A stretch of DNA of 49,985 nt from Acanthamoeba lenticulata (Eukaryota > Discosea > Longamoebia > Acanthamoebidae), in NCBI GenBank assembly GCA_002179805.1, contig NAVB01001292.1, forward strand, positions 1 through 49,985, written 5' to 3'. A model generated the notes under the pieces. It had not been told where the DNA came from. It did no database searches and worked only from the letters and a program-made list of their open reading frames with translations. Every line of letters starts with the position of its first letter. Position 1 is the stretch's first letter. Positions 42,401 through 49,985 of the stretch are shown in pieces. Position numbers and translations under genes: made by a program.

Positions 42401-45305
42401 GTCCTTCCGGCGCTCCTTCTTCTTGAGGCCCGCCGTGGCACACGACACGGCGTTGAGCACCACTCCCTTGGCCGAGCTGTCACTCGCCGCGCCTTCGTCT
42501 TCGCTTTCGTTCTTCACGGCTGCTTTGGCCTTGGTGCCGTCAACGCTTGCAGAGACGCCAGTGGTGGTGGTGGTGGTGTTCTTCTCATCGCGCTCCTTGA
42601 GTGCGTTCTTGGACTTCTTGAAGGAGACGCGCTTCTTCTGCTGGCTGTTGTTCGAGTCCTCGCTCCCCAGAAGTGACTTGCGCTCCGTGCTGCTCACCTT
42701 TTGCAGCCGCTTGTCTTCCTCCTGCTCTCCCACACGTCAATACCAAAATTTTTTTTTTAATGGAGGAGCGCCTTGTACCTTGCTCACTTTCTTCTTCCCC
42801 GAGAGCGGCGAAGAGGGCGGGGTGGGAAACTTGATGCCCGACGACTCGAACAAGCTGTGAAACCTGAGAGGGATCATGAGGCCACTCTGGTGAGGAGCCA
42901 AAATACCACCTTGCGACGAGCAGGATGAAAATGAAGGGGGAGGAAGGGCACAGAGGGGACAGAGAGGGGAAGCTCACCGGCGATGGCCTTTCTTCTTCTT
43001 TTCGGTGTCCTCGCTGCTCTCGTCGACCAGACGGAGGGAGCCCGAGCCGCGGCTGCTGAGGATCGGCGAGATTCGCCCCTGGTAGCTGTCTCCCAGGCTC
43101 TCGCTGTTCATTGGCGCAGAGTTGGGGGGAAAGGGCTCACTTCAGGCTCAAGCGCGATAAAAGCAGAACGAAACGGAGGAACGGGGGGAGAGGTTGTGCG
43201 CGTACAGGGCGAAACTCTTGCGGAGGTCGGACGACATGGGGGACTTCTTCACCTCGAGGTCCTTCAGCACCCACTCGAGCTCCTTCTCCTTGAGGTGAGG
43301 CGACGCCACCACGACTTCGATTATCGGCGCCGGCGGAGGCGGCGGGGGAGCCGGCCCTGCGCACGTGCGTGGGTGTCACAAACCAAGTGAGTGATTGGAT
43401 CTCACTACACACGGGCTACACAAGGGGCGAAGAGAAGACGAACTACCCTTGGCCCATTTCTTGCGGAGGGCCTCGCTGGGCGGCAGCTCGCTGTCGTAGT
43501 AGTGGTCGTACTGATCGTCGCCCCGCGCTGACGTCGGCGCGCGACTCTTCTTGACCGACTTGCGGGTGAGCTCTCGCTCAGACGACGTCGACAGCGGGTT
43601 GGTCTTGCGCTTGTGTCGACCACTCGCACTCACCCGGGCCTCCTCGTCTTCACTGTCGTCCTCCATTTGGAACTCGTGCGCGCTGATGATGCGGCGCTGG
43701 CCATGGTCGCAGCTGCTGTGTCGCCGCCGCGTACGCGGGCTATCGGTCTTGCGGGTGCGGACGCCACCAGGCGCATGCTCCGAGTCGCTGCCGGGCTCCG
43801 ACGTGTCATCAGAGTCGCGAGCTGCGTGTCTCCTGCTTGGCCTGTGCCCTTGGCTCGAACGGTGCAAGCGACGTAGGCCGCTACCGCCAACTCCCGAAGG
43901 CCTCGGTAGGTTGCTCTCGCCGTCATTGTCGGTGAGCTCCTCCTCCCCGTAGCCCTCCTCTTCGAGGTCATCGACGTCGCTGCTGCCCTGCTCGGTGAGG
44001 GTCTCGCTCTCAGTGACGTTGCTGTCGGCGCGTGGGCGCTGGCGCGTTGGCGTCCCGGTAGCCGCAGAGGCGGGTGGCTTGACGAGCGTATTGATCAGCA
44101 GCTCCCACGACGTGCGCATCTCCTTCTCACTGTGCTGGCGGCTCTCAGCCTCGTAGACGGCTCGCGTGCCGTGTCGCAGCTTCGATCGATCACTGGGCGG
44201 TCCATACGGTCGCAGGAACTCAGGCGTCAATTCTCTGTGCATGCGTGTGTGCGTTAGTGTGTGTGTGTGTGTTTTGTTGGTAAGTGATGCGGTTGCATGG
44301 TCGGGCTTTAATCAGGCACCCACCGCGATGGGGCTTACGAGTGAGCTACGCGTACCGGGGGCTAAAGCGCGGGTTGGCCTTGGGCTGCGGCGAGGAGGAG
44401 TAGAGGTCGGGCTCCTCAGCCTGCTCGTCAACCTCAGCCTCAGTTTCATCCTCGTCGTTCTCGTCGGCGTGAAGGACGTCGTCCTCCAGCTGCGCATCGC
44501 TGCTCAGCAGCAGTCGCTGAACCTCAGGGCTGAGGCGCATGATGAACGGGCTGGCGGCCAAGTCGGCTGTGCGGGCCGTCCGCGGGGTGGTCGTCGAAGA
44601 AGTAGAGGAAGCTAACGCGACAGGCGTACTAAAGGGGGTAGTAGAAGTATACGCGCCGACGTGCGTGGCGGACGACCTGAGCGACCCGCTCGTCGTAAAG
44701 GAGTCCGAGCTGGCCCGTGCCATAGTGTTGCCGCGAGAAGGTGAAGGTGAAGGGGTCAACAGGGATGATACGCGAGTTGCGAGGCTGGAAGAATTCTGTT
44801 CGTTGGATGGAATTGAATTGTCTTCCTCCTCGTCAATGTCTTTCAAGAGACGCCGCACAGTCAACTCGGCTTCTCCTCCTCCTCCTCCTCCTCGCGCACC
44901 CGTTTCCTCTTTGCCATCATCAAAAATGAGGAGTTCGTGACTGTCGAAGGAATGCTGACAATTGCAACAAACGGTTTTCCGCCACGGATTTGGGCGGTAC
45001 TTCTTGCACCCGCAGCCATGCTTCGAGCAGGCGCCCGCGCTGCTGTCCGCTTCTGCAACCGTTACGCAAGGCAGAAGCGGGGTGGAAGAAGACCGCGTTG
45101 CGCCCCAGGGAGTAGTGGTGAGATTAAGGCTGCCGCGGTAGGAAATTGGAGATAATGAGGTCGGTGTTGTGGAGGAGGAGGAGGAAGAGGTGTGGTGCGA
45201 GGGGTTCCGTGGCGTTGCGGCAGGAGAAGAGTTCGAGGAACCAAGTGAGACAGCGATGGGAGGCTGTGAAGAAGATCGAACGCGAGACATCTCAGGGGTG
45301 GCCAT
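39421..45305 (-). CDS. Large F-box protein with N-terminal Cys/His motif and C-terminal calpain-III-like domains
   Basis: Exon 1 (ATG at 45305) is Ser/Thr-rich and carries a compact Cys/His motif: CSKHGCGCKKYRPNPWRK, then CCNCQHSFDSHE. It resembles the small motif at the N-terminus of M-RIP-like proteins. Exon 1 splices (CCCCG/GTACGC to ATGCACAG/A) to LTPEFLRPYGPPSDRSKLRH and then long Ser/Arg/acidic regions. An exon at about 42730 opens a 700-codon block of Lys-rich sequence with an F-box (TPWDLLSDEVALEVLARLD, YLTSSDALWRRKFEGDF). Two helical stretches follow (CLHYRTMRSDATRWKNRY, MTDILIQRVLLKHTNRVIW). The C-terminal exons form beta-sandwich repeats like calpain domain III: GLVSHESQEISVYVLLYA; IKGQWKGSTAGGC with FYSLTLARRP; and IPTTFKAREETKFTLVAFAD before TAA at 39421. 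No calpain protease core is present. An SCF adaptor with a membrane or protein-binding tail is the inference; it could be two genes, though splice phases support one. Confidence 0.72.
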
Positions 45306-45674
45306 GGCGTCAAAAAGAGAGAGAGAGATTCGAGAGTAATTTACAGCAGGCTTTTGAGATGCTATTGTTTCTGTCTGAATTCAGGCGTTGACAACGAGAG
45401 AGAGAGAGAGTCCAGAAGACGACGGCACCGGTGGTGTGGAGGAGGTTGTGGGAGGTAGTTATTTACAAAGGCTCATGACCCGATACCACCATGAAAACAG
45501 GGGCCGTGCAGCGTTCGAAAAAGTAGAAGAAGTTGATGGACAGGAGATGGTCCTCCTCGACTTGCAGCTAATTAATTAGGTAAATTAAAACCTGGTGCAC
45601 GTGGGGCTCACGCAAAAAGAGAAAAAGAACAAGGAAAAGAAAAAAAATTACGGCACCAAAGACAAGAAAGAGAG
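45306..45674. promoter_or_regulatory. Divergent promoter region, F-box/calpain-like gene and SLC25 carrier
   Basis: 369 nt lie between divergent ATGs at 45305 and 45675. It holds short GA microsatellites (about 45317-45328 and 45398-45410) and an AT-rich element near 45568-45590 (AATTAATTAGGTAAATT) followed by an A-rich purine tract to 45660. The purine tract is probably 5' UTR of the carrier. No standard promoter element was identified. Confidence 0.4.
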
Positions 45675-47769
45675 ATGGAGGCAAGCACCGGCACACCGGA
45701 GCTTGTGCCGCGGGCTTCCTCTGAGTCGTTTCTGTCGCACCTTCTTTGTGGAGCTGGTGCCGGTACGCACATTTTTGTGTTGCTCGCCTGATTCCGTCAC
45801 ACATTGTGTGCCCCCCACCAAGTGTGTACACTTTGTGTTTCCACCAGGCCTTATGTCCGACGCGATCGTGCACCCCATTGACACTTGCCGCACGCGTCTG
45901 CAAGTACAGGTGTGGTGTCTCCTCCTGCCGCTGTATTTTTTTTTTTGGGCCGTCCTCCTCAGCTGGCTGTTCTAAGAACTGCGGCTGCTCCGCGCTCACT
46001 AACCCTCAAAACAAACAGCGAGGCGTAGGCACCAACCTTTACTACCGCAATACCGCTGATGCCTTTGCCAAGATCGTGCAGCAGGAGGGAGCCAGAGCTC
46101 TCTACAAAGGCTTTACTGTCGTAGCCAGGTACTCGATCTTGCTCGCCTCTGTAGGCACTCTCTTTTCCTTCAATTGGAAAGAAAACAAAAAAAAAGAATG
46201 CGCATTCTGACGCTGTGGCCGGCCTTTGGTTTCTGTCTGTATGTTGGAACGCGTTTCACAACAGCTTCACGGTTCCAGCGCACGCTCTCTACTTCTGGGG
46301 CTACGAAACCGCCAAGCGTACTTTGCGGTGCATTGTCTCATCCTCCTGCCCTCCTCCTGCAAGTGTTCTGTGGCGCGAAGCAGCTTAAGCCAACAGTCCT
46401 GACGGCGCAGCTTATTAATTTGATTCACCATGGTAATTATCAGGCCATCCGTTCCGCTGGAAGAAAAGGGAGCTTTAGTGCACTTTGTGTCGGGCATGTT
46501 CGCCGACCTGATGGGCTCCTTCATCTGGGTTCCACAGGTTTGAACCGCCTCACAACTGAGAGGAAGAGAGAGAGAGAGAGATAGAGAGACAGAGGAAAGC
46601 ACTTGCCACTCACTGCTTCAATTTCCTTGCTCTATCTCTCTCTCTCTCTCTCTCTTCTCTCTTTGGTGGAGGTACTTCTTCAGGACGTCGTGAAGCAGCG
46701 TCTGCAGGTGCAAAAGACCAATCTGCTGGAGGCGGGACTGGATGCCATCAAGTACCGAGGCAGTATTCACTGCATAAAGACCATCATCAAGGAGGAAGGC
46801 TTTCTGGCCTTGTGGACCGTTCGTGCTGCTCCTTCCACTAGTTGTGGCCACTGGGAAGCACAGTGTCTTTAACCCACACACACACACACACACGCTCAAT
46901 GATAGCATCAGCTGATCAGAATATTTGGGGGGGGGGCAACGTCTCGTGCTGGTGACATAGGGCTTTCTTCCGGCGTTGGCTGTCTACTGCCCGTTCGTGG
47001 GCATTTATTTCATGACGTACGAGAAAGCCAAGCTTATTGTCCAGAAATCGCGAGGCTACGCCTCAGTGGATGATCTACCACTCCCCTACCAACTAGGTTT
47101 GCCGCCTCCCCTCCTTCGCTCTGTACTCCGTTGCTTACGTATTCGAGAACGTCGGTCGTCGTCGTCGTCGTGCAGTGGGAGCGGCGTCGGCTGGAGCCAT
47201 CGCAGCTGCAGTGACGTCTCCTCTTGACATCATCAAAACTCGCATACAGGTATGGCTCAGCCTTTTTGTTCTTGTGGTAACAAGGGAGAAAGAGAGAGAG
47301 AGAGAGAGAGACAGAACGAGAGGGAAAGAGAGAGAGAGAGAGAGAGAAATGGTGGCAGTGGTGAGCAATCCCATTCTCGCTGGCTCTACTAGAATGACCC
47401 TGGCCACTGCTCCTCCAGGTTGGTTCGGATTACAAAAACGCTGGCGACGCCGCGCGACGGATCTGGACTGAAGAGGGACCACGAGCATTCGTTAAGGTGC
47501 CAGATCTCTCCTGTTTTTTCGCGGAGAGAGGGAATGTTTCCTCACCTCCCTCCCCTCTCTTTGGTCTTGTGCGTTGTTCTCTTTCTCGTGATGTACACAT
47601 CAGGGGATGGGCGCAAGGATCTTGTGGATTGCTCCGGCCACTGCAATCACGATGGCAGCATGTACGTGCACACCTTCCGTCTTCTTGCTTTTCGATTTCA
47701 TTTGAAATGGAGGTACTACGTACTGCTGGTGCTAAATATGGCACACCCCTTTTGTCGGCCGGAGCGTAG
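45675..47769 (+). CDS. Mitochondrial carrier family (SLC25) transporter
   Basis: Exons 45675-45762, 45848-45909, 46019-46128, 46265-46327, 46444-46537, 46684-46818, 46961-47096, 47176-47249, 47419-47496 and 47604-47661 join in frame to about 300 residues. All three carrier signatures are present: HPIDTCRTRLQVQ in repeat 1, VPQDVVKQRLQVQ in repeat 2 (P-x-D form) and SPLDIIKTRIQ in repeat 3. Second-half motifs (QQEGARALYKGF, KEEGFLALW, TEEGPRAFVKGMGARI) are also present. It should sit in the mitochondrial inner membrane as six helices; substrate is not deducible. The last exon is unclear: after ATAITMAA and a donor at 47662 the natural continuation (FEMEVLRTAGAKYG, stop 47767-47769) has no AG acceptor. 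Acceptors that do have AG give ends near 47740 or 47845. Confidence 0.88.
47291..47348. repeat. GA microsatellites inside a carrier intron
   Basis: Two GA tracts separated by about 20 nt occupy the intron between exons 8 and 9 of the carrier gene. Similar GA/CT tracts sit in introns or gaps at about 7191-7212, 7421-7441, 17702-17731, 30583-30603, 34315-34333, 35115-35132, 46567-46585 and 46638-46656. CA/GT tracts lie at about 44249-44272, 46875-46893, 48285-48302 and 48371-48388. Confidence 0.85.
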
Positions 47770-47921
47770 ACGAGCAACTCAAGCACGCAGTGCCCTTTTG
47801 ACGTCCCCGTTACGCGCCATGGCAAACAAAACAAAAATAAAATAAAATCACACTTTCTCTCTCGACGCGAGAAAACATACATAAAATAAAAATAAAAATA
47901 AATACTTGAGTTTGCGGAGGC

Positions 47922-49820
47922 ATGGAAGAAGAAGAAGAAAACGCTGCTGCGCCGCCTCGGGAGGAGCACAGCGATTGCAGCCACACTACTGTGCCGGCAG
48001 GTCGATTTCTTATATGTGTGCATGCAGGTGCAGGCTACCACGCACCGTCCAACGCAAGAGCATTCAAACGTGCTCTTAAGCATGCCCTCCTTGTGGCAGC
48101 ACACGCTTTTATGGATGACTGCGCAAAACAACATACTTCTTCCCGTTGTGTCGCTTCGCGACCAGTGGTAGACTCGCCAGTTGTCTCAGCCGTCGTGGCA
48201 GCAGTCGCCTCCCTAGAAGAGGATCCTATCACCAACGCTGGCTTTGGCTCGGCCCTTACTCTTCATGGTAAGTGTAGGTGGGTGCATGTGTGTGTGTGTG
48301 TGTTGGTGGATGATAAACCAATCGTGCGCACGGCTACCGCCGCGCAAAGGATGCGATACCTTACACTTGTGGTGTGTGTGTGTGTGTCATCTTCAGGTAA
48401 GGTAGAATGCGACGCGAGTCTGATGGCAGGAGATGATGGAGGATCGCCAAGGGCCCTCGGTAGCTTTGGCGCGGTGGGGGCCGTCTCCGGAGTGCGCAAC
48501 CCCATAATGCTGGCTCACGCTATCATGGCCGCCGAGCGCCGTGGGCGTCTGCCACTTGGCCGTGTTCCTCCCCTGTACGTCATCCTATTATTTTTATTTT
48601 TTTAAAAAAAAATGTTTATTAAGTAAGTTTAGTTGGATACTTCTGCTCATCCTCTCTGCTCTGTGTGAAGGTTTCTTGTTGGAGAAGGTGCCCGACAGTG
48701 GGGCCTCTCTCACGGCGTGCCAGGCGTCTTGCCTGCTGCTGGTCCTTCTCTGGCCAACCCGGACTTAGCTGGAGGAGGAGGAGGAGGAGGAGAAAGCGAA
48801 GAGTCAACAGAAGAACCTGTAGACCTTCGAATGGCGGCGCCCAAGGCGCGGGCCGCCTGGGAGAGGTACCGCACACGGATGCAGCTCTGGGAGACTCTCG
48901 AGCTACAGCGACGGAGGAAGGAAGACGAAGGCGGCGCCATCAGTTCTCTGCGGCCGCAGTACGGGCTTCCGACGACTCGTAGCGAGACGGAAAGAGAGCA
49001 ACCACACGAGAAGCCCAACAAGAAGCCCAGAACAGACCGACACCATGGTGGTGGTGGCGATCACAAGGCGCCAACAGCAGCTGAGACGACGACAACTACC
49101 TCGGCGGAGATCCCGACTGAGCAGCAGGTGGATGACTGTCTTTATGACACCGTGGGCGCCATCTGCATCGACAGTCACGGACGAACCGCGGCAGGCGTAT
49201 CCAGCGGAGGCATAGCTATGAAGTGGGAGGGGCGTGTCGGCGAAGCTGCCCTTTATGGGTGCGGCTGCTGGGCTTCCAGTGAGCGGTTGCCATCTAGCTC
49301 GTCAGCTACTGCAGCTCCGGCTGCTGCTGCTGCTGCTGCGGTGGCGTGCAGTGTGAGCGGAGTGGGAGAGCAAATCACACGAGCCATGCTGGCCTCGACT
49401 GTCTGCCGGGAGATGGCTGTATGCGGCGTCGATGACGAAGCAGCTGAAGCTGGCGCTCAGCGGGCACTAGACCACTTCATGGTGGCCAATGTGCGTGCAG
49501 ACGACCCTCTGCAAGTTGGCTTCATTGCTCTCCGCGCCAGTACGACTCCTACTCCTCCTGCCCATGGTCCTGGAGAGGACTCGTCTTCAGGAAAATCACT
49601 TATTGGTGACCTGGTGGTGAGCCACAACACCGAGTCCATGGCCTACGGATTCGTTGATCACAACCTAAAGCCACGCGTAATACGCCATTCTATCTCGTTT
49701 GTTCCTGATGATGCATTTTCTAATGGTGAGGTGCAGGTTTTCATTTCTCGACTGGGAACCAACAAAAGTCAACATTGCTTCGTCATCCACCCCTTTTCGA
49801 TGTCGCGTCCTTCAGCCTGA
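47922..49820 (+). CDS. TASP1: Taspase 1 (threonine aspartase, Ntn hydrolase)
   Basis: Three exons (47922-48267, 48397-48574, 48671-49820) give 557 residues. Taspase 1 is made as a proenzyme that cuts itself before a threonine, which becomes the nucleophile of the beta subunit; in animals it then cleaves MLL-type methyltransferases and TFIIA. Alpha-subunit blocks: [52 protein letters not shown] and [13 protein letters not shown]. The cleavage site is DT in LYDTVGAIC, putting the nucleophile at T335 (codon 49149-49151). Beta-subunit blocks follow: [28 protein letters not shown] and [12 protein letters not shown]. The alpha subunit is about 100 residues longer than the human one (T234). The extra length is a charged, disordered Arg/Lys/Ser/Thr segment before the cleavage site, with a possible nuclear signal ([12 protein letters not shown]). 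Catalytic residues look intact. The last 40 residues are less certain and may hide an intron. Confidence 0.92.
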
Positions 49821-49985
49821 TGGTGGTGGAACCACCAACAACACTCGCTAAAATCTTGGAATTCCAGAAAGAAATCCTTATGGCGTTTCTAGCATTTCTC
49901 TGGAGAGCTTACCAAAACAAAACCTCAAGCCAAAAAAAATAGACCTGATATACCATAGCCTACGGATGGATTTATTGAAACAAAA
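49821..49985 (+). other. 3' flank of taspase 1
   Basis: A noncoding 3' region with A-rich stretches (CAAAACAAAACC, AAGCCAAAAAAAATAG), suiting a 3' UTR with polyadenylation site. Nothing else is seen before the window ends. Confidence 0.4.

Noticed and set aside
40898..42676. 592-codon plus-strand open frame
   Set aside because: It is antisense to the GC-rich, low-complexity F-box exon; its composition (Ala, Arg, Leu, Val runs) reflects that strand's Lys/Ser codons. No domain is seen.

Overview
This is a eukaryotic nuclear window. Sixteen protein-coding genes are packed head-to-tail, almost all broken by many short GT-AG introns (about 35-120 nt), and coding DNA is GC-rich. Gaps between genes are small: often 50-150 nt between a stop and the next start, and 41 nt between one divergent pair of start codons. 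Gene content (CLU, THOC1, BCL7, taspase 1, NT-C2, F-box/RhoGEF, BTB-BACK, SLC25 carrier, GT77-type glycosyltransferase, a gametolysin-type metalloprotease) and intron style fit a free-living amoebozoan, most likely Acanthamoeba or a close relative. That assignment is inference; no rRNA or organism marker is present. No tRNA, rRNA, CRISPR array or complete transposon was seen.

Layout, left to right. A mitochondrial CsbD-like stress protein (+) converges on an SppA-type serine/lysine protease (-). Next on the minus strand come a BTB-BACK protein with a C-terminal glycine-rich domain, and THOC1 of the THO mRNA-export complex. THOC1 diverges from a BCL7-like chromatin-remodelling subunit (+) across 41 nt. 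From 11.3 to 38.1 kb every gene is on the minus strand: a small unknown protein; an LRR protein and a CLU/TPR protein that may be one gene; a 2338-residue secreted transmembrane M11-like metalloprotease; a type II membrane glycosyltransferase with two different transferase domains; an NT-C2/coiled-coil protein; a 2-oxoglutarate/Fe(II) oxygenase; and an F-box-DH-PH Rho exchange factor. A small intronless acidic protein (+) follows, then a long minus-strand protein with a Cys/His motif, an F-box and calpain-III-like domains. The right end carries a mitochondrial SLC25 carrier and taspase 1, both plus strand.

Several splice models were checked by summing exon lengths. They close exactly in frame for BTB/Gly-rich (574 aa), BCL7-like (409 aa), the small unknown (123 aa), the metalloprotease (2338 aa), taspase 1 (557 aa), SppA up to its catalytic serine, and the carrier up to its penultimate exon. 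Exon borders of the other genes are less certain.

There is no operon-like pathway. The genes divide into nuclear gene expression (THOC1, BCL7, taspase 1), mitochondrial function (CsbD-like, CLU, carrier, perhaps SppA), cell surface and secretory functions (metalloprotease, glycosyltransferase) and signalling or ubiquitin adaptors (two F-box proteins, BTB-BACK). The most unusual material is the metalloprotease/glycosyltransferase block at 18.1-29.7 kb, with its flanking duplicated exon, exon-encoded repeats and double transferase, and the possible CLU-TPR-LRR fusion at 12-18 kb.
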